From Lineus longissimus (Eukaryota > Nemertea > Pilidiophora > Heteronemertea > Lineidae): a DNA stretch of 60,000 bases. The stretch covers positions 7,209,001 to 7,269,000 of the forward strand of contig NC_088308.1 in NCBI RefSeq assembly GCF_910592395.1, given 5' to 3'. The notes beneath the pieces are model-generated. The model was not told the DNA's origin. It was given only the letters and a program-made list of their open reading frames with translations, and searched no databases. Made by a program: the position numbers and the translations under genes. Of this stretch, positions 12,301-23,178 are shown piece by piece (position 1 is the stretch's first letter; each line of letters starts with the position of its first letter).

Positions 12301-15300
12301 CTCGCCCGCCTTGAAGTGTGGGGTGGAACTTTCAAGAGAATAGAAGGTAAGTTCCTTCCGGGGCAGTCCATTGCGTCATCCTATTCGTCTCTCCTCATGG
12401 TCGGGGGAGGGGGGACGCAAGTCCACTGCTTACGGAGTAAACAGCGTGCTTGCATTCACTACTTTTCTCAAGCTGCTTTCAGGGACATCCGGTTCACCTT
12501 AGGGCCAATCAAAAGCCTGCTTTCAGCGCCGCACAAGCATACAGGTGTTTTCTGATTGGCTTATAACGACTGGAAGTTCCAAAATACCTTTTGAGTACAG
12601 TCGTGTTTTCTATCCCTTACCAAAAAGAGATTATGGAGCGTTTGTAAATTTGTATTTCATTCATGTAAATTGCAGTACATTTTGCACTTGCACGTGGTTA
12701 TGTTATTACCATATTTCTGTAGCCCTTCATGATTTTAATCAATAAAGCATTTGAATTTGAATAATCGAGTCCCCATCCTTTTAAGATCATGTTTTTTTCT
12801 CTTCTCAGGTAGTTTCGGTACGGCTGTGACCTCATACTTCGTCTTCCTCAAAGAACTTTTCTTCCTCAACCTGTGGATCTTCCTACTCGTCTTCTGCTTC
12901 ATGGTCATCCCGCAGTTGATCTGGCCCCCAACGGACTACCAAGACACCACCCTGTACGACAGCACCGACTCCGTTGTAAACCAGTCCGCCACGTGCTCGG
13001 CCTCGTACTCCACTGGCATATATACTCAGATCGACTACACCGACTACGGACAACTTCTGCTAGACTTTCTTCAAGGAACGGTAAGTAACACCCACTCATA
13101 TATAACCCACCCCTGGTTTCAGCCGGTATTGGTTTTCTTATCAAATGCGGCGAAGGTGGAACTAAAATGTAGGCCAAAACCGAGGCGTCTCGTCGAGGCT
13201 TAGACAACCAACACCGTCAGTAAGGTATCGATTTCTGTAGTAAAATGGGCCTTATTCCGACATTCGCTCATTCGAAGCTAATTTACACAGGGGTGGACCA
13301 ATATCCGATACACTTCAGTGTTATCATATGAGATCAAGTTGTTGCAAACGATGAATCCTGATTATAACAGACTGGTTTGTTGTCCTCGCAAAACGTCAGT
13401 TCGACGTATTCAGAATTTCATAATTTCTGCCTGAGAAGATTTGCTCTTCAAATGAATGTTGAAGAACATCAAACTATCCTCTTTCTACTCTATTCTAGTT
13501 GTACTGATGTACCGGGTCTACTGGTATGAGATTGTCACCTTCATCTCTTGCAGGGTTGGATGGAATATACGCTTCTGTTCTATGGTTACTTCGCCAATCG
13601 CGAACTGAACATAGCCAGTGGATTCATCTACAACATGCCTCTCGCCTACATCCTTGTCACCGCAGTTGCCTTCATCATCAGCTTAATCATCATGGCGAAG
13701 GTGTAGGTATACACATTTCCCATTCTTCAAATCTGAAGAAGATTTGAATCTTAACGAGATTTGAACCAGAGTGAAAAACCCCAAACAATGATAACCGCTG
13801 TATACATGCAGCACTCTCTTTCCAGAGAAAAGACTCCCACACTCAAAATTGGCATTCGCTTTAAATTGTGAAGGAATTCTATTTGCTTTAGGATTTCAAG
13901 TTCGAGCCAAAATGATGGTGCCTATGGTCTACCCATAAAGTAGGATTATACCTTTAAGTTGAATTTCCACTTCTTCAGGACCGGGAATAGTTTTCGCCAG
14001 AACGTGGCGACGGACCATGATCGCTCTCAGCCCTATTGTAACATCATCTTCACCGGCTGGGACTACACCACCACCGATGAGAACACGGCCTCTCTCAAGG
14101 CGACAGGCATTTATCATGAAATTGTTGTAAGTAACGACACCCAGACGAGCCAAGAAATGTACCCAGTTAAGTTTTGATAAAACATGTAACGCTCCTTACC
14201 TAATAGTACAGTATTTTGGTGGCCTTCGGAACGTAAGTTTGTGGTGAATTTCAGGAAAACGACGGTCATGGCCTCTACTTGCCTGGCGATCATCATTGGC
14301 GGGTGCGGGCGTTGACGGCCATTTGAGGGAGAGTGTAGAAGGCCATTGCAGGCACTACGTTTTTTCCTCGACCCGACTTGTACTGATAACAGTTGCAAAG
14401 GTGATCCTTGTCGCTTCTCAACTAGAATACTCCGCTATGATGTGGAATGCATTTAAAATTCCTGTCCCTCTTTCAGAGCGATCTGGATGACGATCGACAC
14501 GCCCTCCGCCGGCTCAAGAGGACAAAATGGGACAAGTGTCGCTTGTACACGTTACGTATATTCATCAATTTCGTCGTGTTGGTGCTCCTAGGAGGCGCTG
14601 GATACCTCATTTACTGGGTGTCCGACAAATCTTTACAAGTAAGTCAAGTGTTTCGTTCTTCTTCTTCTTGTTAAGTTACTCGCAATTTCATCCCATCCAT
14701 GCCGAGTCAAGTGCAGTGAAAAGGCATTTGCTCTTTTATTTGGTATCAAATCTAAACCTCTCGGAAGTCGATTGAATTTTGAAGCGTAATTTCAAATGCT
14801 TTCAAGGAATGTCACCATAAATTACAAAGAACTACGTTTTCTCTTGTTAACCAGTTAACCCAAGAAGTTAACTACAAGACATGGCACAAGATGCTCCAGC
14901 TACTCATAGAGTATTTGGTGTCACTGACCATTACGGCACTGAATGCGGTACTGCCGCCTGTCTTCACGAAGGTGGTCAAGTGGGAAGATTATACACCAGA
15001 CTTCGCTATCAAGCTGACACTGATTAGGTGAGTGCCAAAAACCAAAACAGCTTTGACCATTCACACGAATCACGAATCAATTTAAGGAAGCGTTAACATT
15101 TGGCTCAATCCCCAACACATTCTTGAATACATTCAGTTGTGTGATCTTCCTCCCCTCGCCGACCACTCGGTACCAAGTGAAAGGCCCTGAACTTATACAG
15201 GATATACCAAACACTTACTGATCGTTTGCGGCCTTTGCTGATGCCCTCAACTTCGACTACTACCAAAATCCCTTCTTCCTGATGCCTGGAAAATTCACAC

Positions 15301-18300
15301 GTACTTGAGGGCAGTGAAAAAAGTGTGAGCTCATCCAAATTGCCCAGTAGAAGCGGTCGAGAAACCTATGATGGTCTGCTCCTGCTCCTGCACCTGCTCC
15401 ATGGCCGATGACCGGGGTCATCAAACAGAATCGCTCACAAAAGGCCTACGTAGCGGCAGGTCTTAACGAACTCACTTTCCCATTTTCTACAGGCGCGTGT
15501 TCCTTCGTTTGGCATCCTTGGCTGTGCTGGTTGGCACCCTGTATGTTCAGATCGCCTGTGAAGGCAAGGACAGCTGTAACTCTGGAGGGACTGGCGATGC
15601 ATGTGCAACTACTCTGGTTCGTATCATTTCGGGCAAACAAATTAGAATGTAACTACATAATTCTGTCAGCGGGGTCAAAGTCACAAGTCTGGAACATGTA
15701 TATACACTGGGATATTTCTTTTCCTCAATTGTGATAATACATTGCGTGGACTAATGTCGCGACGTTATCTCAAACCATACCCACTGAATTCGCCTCGGTG
15801 AACAGTAAGAGACTGCATGAGAAACGACGGTCAACGTACTTTTGGTTAATCCTGTCTGAGCTGAAACTCTGGACATTTAACACAAAGTACCTGGTCCGTA
15901 CGCCGCCCTTCCGTCTGACTCAAATTCCTCTCTATCTTTTAACTGGACTTGTTTTCTTATTGCAGTGTTGGGAAACCTACGTGGGCCAGAACTTCTACAA
16001 GTTGGTCATTCTCGACTTCCTTGTTGTCGTGTGTTTGATCGTGTTTGTCGAGTTCCCGAGAAGACTGATTGTAACCAAGTGCAGCTGTAAACTAGCCAAG
16101 ATTATTGGACAACAGGAATTTGATCTTCCGAAGAACGTTCTCGATCTGGTTTACTCCCAGTCACTCTATTGGTAGGTGCAGTACACTTTCGATCACTTGA
16201 AAACATTCGAAGAATAAACTTACCATTGGGTGCAAATCATACAGCCATTAATTAAACCCAAGCGAAGAACCGTCAACATGGTACAAATGTTTGGGAGCGA
16301 ATCTAACATGAGTTACAGAAACTTTATAAATTCGTTGTGAGTAACAGAAGAATATGATCACAGAGTATAAAGTCTGATATCTCTCAGCATTACGAAAACG
16401 GTAAATTATCTTGCTGTTCAACCGTATGATACATTTCATATATTGCGGGTATCAAATTAACGTTGATCTCTGTACCTTTCAGGGTTGGCTTTTTCTTCTC
16501 CCCGCTGATTCCAGCTATGGCTGTCCTCAAGACTTTTCTGGTATTTTATCTGAAAAAGGTAGCGTAACTTAATCTCATTCTGTACTGGATGTCATACATG
16601 TACATGACATTACTCTTGCTTTAACGTAATACAATGACATACAGATTTTGTACATGGTTTCGTTTTCTCTATTGCCTTTTGTCAAATCACCTTGGCGTAG
16701 AAGCTCACTTATCAAAGCTAACACTATTGTCAAGGGAACATCTAAGTACATGTAGGTACGTCGTATCAATTGGCGACTATAGAACATTCTGGTCGTACAG
16801 ACATGTACCATCCTTTCGATAATTTGCCACACAAACGAGTATTGGCTGAAAGCAAACATTCCGAAACCTCAACGAGTATGATGTTGACGATGATGATGGT
16901 GGAGATGATGGTGAAAATGTTGATGATGCGGATTGAGTTTCTGTTGATGTTGATGCTCAAGCTGATAGAACATCTACCTTATGTTTCAGATGACATGTTT
17001 GTTCAACTACATCCCGGCTGAGAAGCCGTACAAGACATCTCGCTCCAACACCTTCTTCATGATAGTCTTGATAGTGGCTTACATCATCTGCGTGTTCCCT
17101 GTCGGTTATTCGATAGCAAGGTGAGCGAAGGGCGATAGTCGGCCGCCAATTCTGACATCAGAATATGAGTAGTATGGACGTCTTCTCAGCAGTTTAGTAG
17201 TAGCTGAGGAACGGCTTAGGATGGGGGTACGGGGAATGGGTTTTGGAGCGCTGACTTAATTTTGATTGGAGGCTCAAGAATTGAATGCACCATCTAATGA
17301 TGGGGAGCTACATTGCATACCAGCCATCTGTATTACAATCAAAATGCAATTGACAAAGTACTGTACAATTTCATTATCAACATCTTTGTCCTTTTCTCTT
17401 CAGCTTAAGTCCTTCACGGGGATGTGGCCCGTTCCGCATTTACAACCACATGCACGACATCTTGACTGAAACTGTCGCCAGTTGGCCGTCTGGGGCGAGC
17501 GCAACTATCAACCTGATCACTTCAACAGGATTCCTCATTCCGATTACTGTTATTGTCGCGTAAGTAAAAGTTTTCCCATGTACTTGTTCAGCCTTTAAAC
17601 TTCTGAGGATGTTGTATTTCTCATGGTAGCTTGCGATCACCTGACAGTCCCTACGTTGGAGATGAAGGCTGGTGTCGTTCAAGCTGCTGCCCTAGTCCAT
17701 TGCTGTTCAGGTCAGGATCACGCATCCTCCTAACCTGACAGCTGGTATAAGCGCTGTATTGCAGGGATAGATGTCGGTGCAGAGTGGTCTACGCTGACAG
17801 ATTTTGTCTTGTAGTTGATCGTGGCCGGTGTTGCGAAGTTCTCTTGCCCATCAGGCTATGACCGTAAATGTACCCCTGGACAATCATTACAGCACACGCG
17901 TTGTAAGCGAAGGTTTTTCCATAGAGTACTTGCTTCTTATAATTTGTGTGGAAAAAACTGCTCAGTTGATAACAGCGAATTGTCTTTGATGTATAAACTC
18001 ACAGTGCGACATGTTTAACTTGGCTTCATATTGCCTTGCACGAATATTAATCATAGCGTCTTCTTCTTCAGGCTCGTCCTGTATTACTACGTCGTCATGG
18101 TGGATGCTTATAAAATCAGGAACAAGCTGCTCACTGAACAAGTGGCTTTGGTAAGTTAATATGACACTTTCAAAGCAGATGGGTACCTTTCACAACATTG
18201 GCAAGGGATAAAAGTTCGGTAAATCTATCCGTGTGTCCAGTCAGCTGAAAGTTCCATCACGAGTAATTCAAAATATGCTTCAAAGCAAGTTTCGTACCTA

Positions 18301-18621
18301 CCAGGAACTTATGCAATGATCAACATCTTCAGACTCCAGTTCAACAGATGCTGGGTAGTATATCCCTATTATTATATTGGTTTATCTGGTTCTTTTCAGG
18401 AAGGAAAGGACAAACAGTTCCTTCTTGCCCGCATTTCTGACCTGACTGGTGAGAAAGGACCGCCCAAACGACCACGACAGCAAATGACGGCAATCGTCGC
18501 AGACACAGCCGACAGGCGACCGCGAGGTATCGCACCACTGGCGGTCGCGGAAGACATTACTAGCAGCAGAGAGGCGACAAAACCAACACCGCCAAATGCT
18601 GTTGATGATTATTTCGGCTAA
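6108..18621 (+). CDS. TMC (transmembrane channel-like) protein, 16-exon gene model, 5' end open
   Basis: TMC proteins are multi-pass membrane proteins; family members form pores of mechanotransduction channels or modulate ion homeostasis. Sixteen exons join in phase (2409 bp, about 802 residues plus stop): 6108-6310, 8276-8443, 12076-12133, 12265-12346, 12809-13080, 13554-13702, 13979-14126, 14477-14638, 14855-15027, 15493-15616, 15966-16171, 16483-16558, 16990-17120, 17404-17559, 18072-18150, 18400-18621. The signature CWETYVGQNFYKL lies near residue 514. Other family features are VWGGTFKRIEGSFGTAV before TM1, GWMEYTLLFYGYF, YNMPLAY, a FFFSPLIPA segment after SLYW, and CGPFRIYNHM. About nine to ten hydrophobic segments are visible, and the C-terminal tail is short and basic. 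The length resembles vertebrate TMC5/6/7-type members; the exact subgroup is not resolved. The first two exons and the start codon are uncertain. Exon 10 uses a weak donor (GTTCGT). Confidence 0.93.
6311..8275 (+). other. TMC intron 1 of model
   Basis: About 2-kb intron in the model. No internal coding signal was seen. A segment near 6775-6870 (GCGTCATCCTA then GTCTCCTTATGG) resembles 12370-12440 in intron 4, suggesting an old dispersed repeat. Confidence 0.4.
8276..8443 (+). CDS. TMC exon 2 of model (basic N-terminal region)
   Basis: Encodes a Lys/Arg-rich stretch (RRRKKSSRP, KRRRPFELTAQFR) of the kind that precedes TM1 in TMC proteins, and ends at a GTAAAG donor. The 3' end joins exon 3 in phase (AG plus A). 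The 5' boundary is less sure. The acceptor at 8274-8275 has a poor pyrimidine tract. The ATGs at 8253 and 8265 are in the same frame and could start an alternative transcript. Confidence 0.6.
10735..10820 (+). repeat. Short tandem repeat, about 3 x 28-30 bp
   Basis: Three successive copies of a unit TTTTTCA.TTTCGG.CTAGCGGGC, each with a TTTTTT run followed by a C/G-rich AGCGGG core. It lies in TMC intron 2. Confidence 0.7.
11118..11505 (-). repeat. Minisatellite, 33-37-bp unit, about 11 copies, with higher-order structure
   Basis: The unit core is TTGTACTTGTTCTGACACTG G followed by a variable (TCCTGGACACG)-like half. Variants with GGATCCAGACACTTGTATCT occur at about 11190 and 11393. Variants with CTTGTACTTAGTGTTCTGAC occur at about 11133 and 11303, so blocks of several units have themselves been duplicated. 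Minus-strand frames here (repeating ..CQNRYK..DPVSEQVQ..) are translations of the repeat. Confidence 0.85.
12076..12133 (+). CDS. TMC exon 3
   Basis: Short 58-bp exon behind a strong acceptor (TTTTTTCTTCAG) with a GTAAG donor. Encodes TKLLTTQDLDADLSTKRRE, a charged helix leading towards TM1. Confidence 0.8.
12265..12346 (+). CDS. TMC exon 4
   Basis: Acceptor TTTTCTTGCAG, donor GTAAGT. Encodes QKEKLKREWRNFLARLEVWG then GTFKRIE, the conserved block immediately before TM1. Confidence 0.9.
12809..13080 (+). CDS. TMC exon 5 (TM1 and first extracellular loop)
   Basis: Acceptor TTCTCTTCTCAG, donor GTAAGT. Starts GSFGTAVTSYFVFLKELF, continues through TM1 (LWIFLLVFCFMVIPQLIW), then an acidic, Tyr-rich loop with an Asn-X-Ser/Thr site (NQSAT). 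Confidence 0.93.
13554..13702 (+). CDS. TMC exon 6 (GWMEYT block and TM2)
   Basis: Encodes GWMEYTLLFYGYFANRELN, then YNMPLAYILVTAVAFIISL, both strongly family-like. The donor is GTAGGT at 13703. The joined codon GT|G keeps the frame into exon 7. Confidence 0.93.
13979..14126 (+). CDS. TMC exon 7 (intracellular loop)
   Basis: Acceptor ACTTCTTCAG, donor GTAAGT. Encodes TGNSFRQNVATDHDRSQPYC, then a FTGWDYTTTDENTA segment, and ends in HEIV; typical of the loop after TM2 in TMC proteins. Confidence 0.92.
14477..14638 (+). CDS. TMC exon 8 (TM3)
   Basis: 162-bp phase-0 exon. A charged start (SDLDDDRHALRRLKRTKWDK) leads into TM3 (FINFVVLVLLGGAGYLIYWV). Donor GTAAGT. Confidence 0.92.
14855..15027 (+). 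CDS. TMC exon 9 (TM4)
   Basis: Encodes a hydrophobic segment LLIEYLVSLTITALNAVLPP, followed by VFTKVVKWEDYTPDFAIKLT. Donor GTGAGT. Ends with two codon bases (AG). Confidence 0.92.
15493..15616 (+). CDS. TMC exon 10 (TM5), weak donor
   Basis: Encodes RVFLRLASLAVLVGTLYVQI (TM5), then a Cys-containing loop (ACEGKDSCNSG). The only phase-compatible donor reads CTG|GTTCGT, a poor match to consensus. A nearby GTATCA at 15621 would break the frame into exon 11. Confidence 0.82.
15966..16171 (+). CDS. TMC exon 11 (CWETYVGQ signature, TM6)
   Basis: Begins with the diagnostic TMC-domain motif CWETYVGQNFYKLVILDFLV and continues through TM6 into EFPRRLI and the FDLPKNVLDLVYSQSLYW block. Donor GTAGGT. 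Confidence 0.97.
16483..16558 (+). CDS. TMC exon 12 (FFFSPLIPA, TM7)
   Basis: Encodes VGFFFSPLIPAMAVLKTFLV and FYLKK, the conserved segment following the TMC signature exon. Donor GTAGCG. Confidence 0.95.
16878..16955 (+). repeat. Imperfect ATG/GAT trinucleotide repeat in a TMC intron
   Basis: A GATGAT/GTTGAT-type repeat within the intron between exons 12 and 13, ending about 30 bp before the exon 13 acceptor. Confidence 0.7.
16990..17120 (+). CDS. TMC exon 13 (TM8)
   Basis: Encodes MTCLFNYIPAEKPYKTSRSN and TM8 (FFMIVLIVAYIICVFPVGYS). Acceptor TATGTTTCAG, donor GTGAGC. Confidence 0.95.
17404..17559 (+). CDS. TMC exon 14 (CGPFR block, start of last TM)
   Basis: Encodes SPSRGCGPFRIYNHMHDIL, then the start of a long hydrophobic segment (STGFLIPITVIVA). 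Donor GTAAGT. The CGPFR motif is a family hallmark. Confidence 0.95.
18072..18150 (+). CDS. TMC exon 15 (end of last TM, basic juxtamembrane)
   Basis: Acceptor TTCTTCTTCAG, donor GTAAGT. Encodes LVLYYYVVMVDAYKIRNKLL, then TEQVAL. Confidence 0.93.
18400..18621 (+). CDS. TMC exon 16 (C-terminal tail and stop)
   Basis: Acceptor GGTTCTTTTCAG. Encodes EGKDKQFLLARISDLTGEKG and a basic, proline-containing tail, with TAA at 18619-18621. Confidence 0.92.
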   Translation, partial: EGKDKQFLLARISDLTGEKGPPKRPRQQMTAIVADTADRRPRGIAPLAVAEDITSSREATKPTPPNAVDDYFG

Positions 18622-19460
18622 TGCTGTGGCTTTTGATACTAAACAATGTTGAGCCTTCGAAGTCTAATCCAAATTGTTGAATGGTTTTCCATTTTGAGGT
18701 CCCGTTTTGAGTAAAAAATATGCGTTTTTCGGACATATGATAGCTAATTTCAGTTACAATGTAGAAGTATAGTCATATTCTTCTTCTTGTGAAAATGAAC
18801 CCATGAAAAATTGCTGCTCCCGACGAAAAGGGGGCTCATGCGCCAACCCCTTAATCTGCCACTCAGCTAATTTCATCATACACTTTAATTCGTTAACCAT
18901 CAAGGTAACAGGTCTTCACAAATTCCACAATGTTCACATTGTTTCCGAAAAATAATATCAACCTGTGATATGGAAGGTCGAAAATATACATGTACAATGT
19001 ACGTGTGAAAGGTGCATAAGGCTAGAGAATTGTGGTGATAGTCTTTCCCATATCTTTTTCATTCTGATGTATCTACAGGATGTCTCAGAAAGAACTTCCA
19101 ATTTACTAATAAATATGACCGGAACCGTAAGCACGCTAGATAAAGGTAACGGTTTACCTACATTTACACAACACAATTGAAACTATGCGGGCCCCCTGTT
19201 ATTTTTGCTGGGGGGGGGGGGGGGGGGTATGAGAATTAGGCAGGTGTAGGCGCACGCCCCTTAAAATGAACTAGTCTTTTGTCTGTTTCAATTTAGTTGT
19301 GATTTCCTCTCAAGACAAAGGTATTGCATGCATCTTTTAAAGGTAAACTGATATCGCTGTCGACTGTGACATTATGTCGTCATTCAAAAGGCATCATCAG
19401 TGAGAATTCCTCTGGATGTTGTCAAACGCATAAACCGGAAGTTGTTTTTGTGATGTTTTG
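18622..19460. other. TMC 3' flank
   Basis: Probable 3' UTR and flank of the TMC gene; contains a poly-G run at about 19209-19227. No new coding signal was seen. Confidence 0.4.
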
Positions 19461-19464
19461 GTCT

Positions 19465-19655
19465 ATTTGGCAAGCCGCTCGCCGAACAGACATCTTTTTT
19501 TCTAAAAAGCCACCCTGTTCGGCCAGCCGGGCTTGCCAAACAGGTAAAAAATCTACCCTGTTTGGCGAGCTGGAGACTTTACTTTAATATTAATGAGTTC
19601 GGCTCTCCATTCAGGACAAGAAAAAGTCGCTGTTTGGTAAGCCGGGCTTGCCAAG
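19465..19655. repeat. Cluster of inverted repeats around TTTGGCAAGCC
   Basis: Four related blocks: TTTGGCAAGCCGCTCGCCGA near 19466, its inverted partner TCGGCCAGCCGGGCTTGCCA near 19518, CTGTTTGGCGAGCTGG near 19558, and TTTGGTAAGCCGGGCTTGCC near 19632. The first two form arms of a hairpin with a 30-bp spacer. The last is palindromic on itself with one mismatch. Confidence 0.7.
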
Positions 19656-19659
19656 TAGT

Positions 19660-22590
19660 CACTTCCTTGTTTTATTGCTATCTATTCTGCTGATCAATCT
19701 CTGTGATATGTATTGGGTACTTGTATGTATATGTTGATATAAAATAAATTGTCGAAACAGTCTTGATCCTTCTAGTCCTAGAATTAGAAATGGCGCTGAC
19801 CGGAAGTCGTCGCAGTGCACTTCAAGGCCAAGCTTCGCCATTGGAAGCAGTTGCTCAGTGATAGACTATAGCACCGTGTATACTGCGTACAATTGGCCTC
19901 CTTCGGTTTCAGGGGCAAATGGACCTCGTCTTCTCATTGGGAGATTGCATGTAAACGTTTTACGTGCGCATGTGCATTCTGACGACCTTGGTCAGTGTAA
20001 ATCTAAGTAGATGTTATCTTCCCGTCTCTGTCCAGTGGCTAGGTGATAGGCTACTATTCTATGGTTGCACAAAAACCTCATGTATAGCGTCATCGCATCT
20101 GCTCAGGGTACAGCGATTAAAGCCAATTTAGATAAAGTGTATCTACTCAATTAATCTCTCTTGTCGATCAAGCACCATAACCGGATACCGTGTATCTATA
20201 ATACGTTTAAAAATGTCTTGGTATTCCTGAGTGAGAAATATTTTAGGTTTTTTGACCACCATTTTTAGCTTCCTTTACTTTTTGTACCGCGTAAATCACA
20301 TGTACCTGCGGTGGCATTTCATGTAGTACATTGTATATACAAGAGGTAACTTTCGTTTAGTTTGGCGATGTTTGCACTAAATGTAACTTAAAATTTATTT
20401 TGCCTGATAATATATTGCTGTTTGAAGGTACATTCAAATGTTGCTTCTTCTCAATGACCAAAGCGTACATTTCCTCAATTACCAAGTCGTACCAACCGCC
20501 TGGGTCGGTTCTTTCGTAGAAGATCTACAAGGAGACACAAAAGAAACGGACGGCAATATTTTAACCACCAGCATATCCAAAGCACTGGTACCGGTTGGCG
20601 GAAAATTTCATTGGAGGAAGAACTTGACGAATATATCACACTCCTGTATAGTTTATAGTTATAGCTCCGAGCACCTGCTGTGATGCAAATCCGGGAGTAA
20701 TTTTTGTTTTATAGTATTTGTTTCAGTTCAGTTCTTTCTTCGCCGGCGTATTACTCCCGACCTTGCTTCACAGAATTGGCTCTTGAGCTAAACCTACTGG
20801 ATTGAATAAAGATTCATGGTATCATATCTTTTAGAAAGATTCGACCACGTGGTAGATCAGTGTGACCTTCTTTTGACAGAACAACAGTGTACTGTATAGG
20901 TCGATGTGTACCATGGGTCAGTAGTGCTCCATGTCCGCGACCTGACGTGTGCCGTGTTTTATTTTATTTTTGGCTAAAAGGTTCATTGCGTTATGTCAGG
21001 GTAAGTAATCTTGCTGAGATACAAGAAGTCGGCGCTCCATCACATACATTGTACAGTCTTCTATTGATCTATGAACCAACGCCGATACATTTTAATACGC
21101 CGGCCCTGCATCAAAGGATGACACCGTTACTTTAGTCCTTGCCCGTATTTCTCATTTTCAACACATATCTTCACAACAAGAATTTCATAAAGAGTAGACG
21201 ATTTGCTGCTGAAAATTATTTTATTAATATCTGACATCACAGACAGGGGAAAACGGTTAACACGGAGGACACAAATTTACACATCCAGTTGAGGAAGGCC
21301 GTAGACGATCTGCATGTACATCTGCCCTGAGCCGATTACTTACATTTTACTTCGATGCACGACCGTCGGCGTCGGGCGCACGATCAACACTGGACGCCCA
21401 AAGGATATTCAAGTAGGAACGCGACCAAGGCGCGGAACGCGACTGCACAAGGAATGCATTAATCAGACTAAATAATATATTTTACCGTCGAAATTCAAAG
21501 TCAGGCCTACTCTTAAGATATTCCGTGAACGCACTCCAATACTGACATTCGGGTCGTGGACGCTACTCTGCTTTCTATATGTTCTGTACATGACGAAAAG
21601 TCGGGGAAATAAAAATAAAAATTCCGCATCACCGGAGCGTCAGCCAATCACAAGGGACTAATGAGCAACTTGGGGAAGATTCCCAGTCAATTTTGCTTTC
21701 CGAAATGTGGCGAATTTGAACTACTGCTAAGGTTAGGCAAACACCTTTGGTGATTTGAACATTGAAAAAATATCGTTTACAAATATGTAATGGAAGCCAA
21801 TTTACCAATAATGGCCGAGACAATGTGTCAAATTTCAGCGAAGTAACTTGGTACATTAGAAGATACGTATATGACAGGATAAAGAGATACATAAGAACAT
21901 CCTAGACTGTAAGGTAACACCAAGAATACTTTTTCTCCTATTGGCTATTCGTTTTTTCTTTGCCAACGTTCTGGGCTCTGGGGCCCAAACTCCATGTATG
22001 TGGATTTCTTTGAAGTTTTTATTTCTCCATTGATCATTGCTTCGCAATCAAACAGGATTTGTAGGATTCAGCATCAGAATTAAAAAAAACCATGGCAATT
22101 TTGGCGATACACCCTAGAAAAGCCTTTCTTTCTAGATATTTCTCATTTAAACTTGGCACGGTAAAAATAATCACCTGAACCTTTCATCTCAATTGGTCAA
22201 AATAACCGTACAGAGCGGAAAGTGTCGAAATTCAATGCACTTCATCAATGTACACAAATGCATTTACAAAATTTATTTCGCGACCATTACATGTTAATGA
22301 AATGAGGTCGCGAGGTACATATATTAGAATAGAAATCTAACTTCAATGAAATCTGGCCAGTAGTTCGCTCTCCAGAGCAGGCTTCAAAACGATGTACACA
22401 AAACATTTACGAATGGACAATGATTGTATACTCTTGGTAATATGAATCGCATTGAATCTGAACTTACTCGACGAGTATCTGACAGATTCCCATTATTGGA
22501 CTTCGTAACTTCGGTTTCTTTTTGTACATTTCGAGAAAATGAAAATGGAGTCCGTAGGCTACAAGAAAAACAATTCTTCTCGAATGACCG
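19660..22590. other. Intergenic, no gene seen
   Basis: Tail-to-tail intergenic space between the TMC gene and the C16orf89-like gene. Only short frames without motifs or paired splice sites were seen. Confidence 0.4.
19743..19748 (+). terminator. Candidate polyadenylation signal for the TMC gene
   Basis: AATAAA is the first canonical hexamer I noticed downstream of the stop, about 1.1 kb away. That makes it only a weak assignment; a variant hexamer nearer the stop could be used instead. Confidence 0.2.
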
Positions 22591-22596
22591 TTTATT
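22591..22596 (-). terminator. Candidate polyadenylation signal of the C16orf89-like gene
   Basis: AATAAA on the minus strand about 435 bp past the stop codon at 23030, a plausible 3' UTR length. It is the first canonical hexamer I found downstream. Confidence 0.35.
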
Positions 22597-23029
22597 GGTG
22601 AAACACAGCAAATCATTCGCAGCAGTTATAGCAATTTCCTTAAATGCCTTCCATTACCTGTTTTAGTGTGTGAGGTAAAAGGAGCCAATAAGTACCATGC
22701 AATTTCATGAAAGATGAGCTTATTAAGATTACGCCCCATTTCTTTACTGAGAAGCAAAGCTCTTCCATATTCTTTCCAAAAAAATACACAACTGAATTTG
22801 TTCAGATCAGGTTTCCTCGATTGTGTTCCTTCGAAACTTTGATGGTATTTGTTCTTTTAACAAAAATGGAAGAAATAATCTTAAGCTATATCTCGCCCAA
22901 GGAATTTACCAGTTTGGCTGCTACTAAATGTTAATCCCGCCCGTAGAGGTCATCACAGGTTATGAGACCCCGAGCCTGAAGATGGAACGAACAGCTTGAT
23001 TTGTCGTGGTGCGCATTTTTACAAGTGAC

Positions 23030-23178
23030 TTATGAAGACATTGAGGTCCGGTAGATCTGTTCTAGAATGTATCTGACGTACTGGCCAAGGGCTGCAGCAG
23101 CGACTGTGGACCTATGAGAGAGACACTGATGCTCTAGTGGCTTTTCATATCTCTTGTGGCGCCGGCTCTGTGTCTCGC
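23030..23178 (-). CDS. C16orf89-like last exon
   Basis: Acceptor TTTTTTTATTTCCAG. Encodes a basic segment (RRHKRYEKPLEHQC), SHRSTVAAAALGQYVRYILE, and a stop at 23032-23030. This corresponds to the GCS.HNTATAVAALGG-type C-terminus of the family. Confidence 0.9.
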
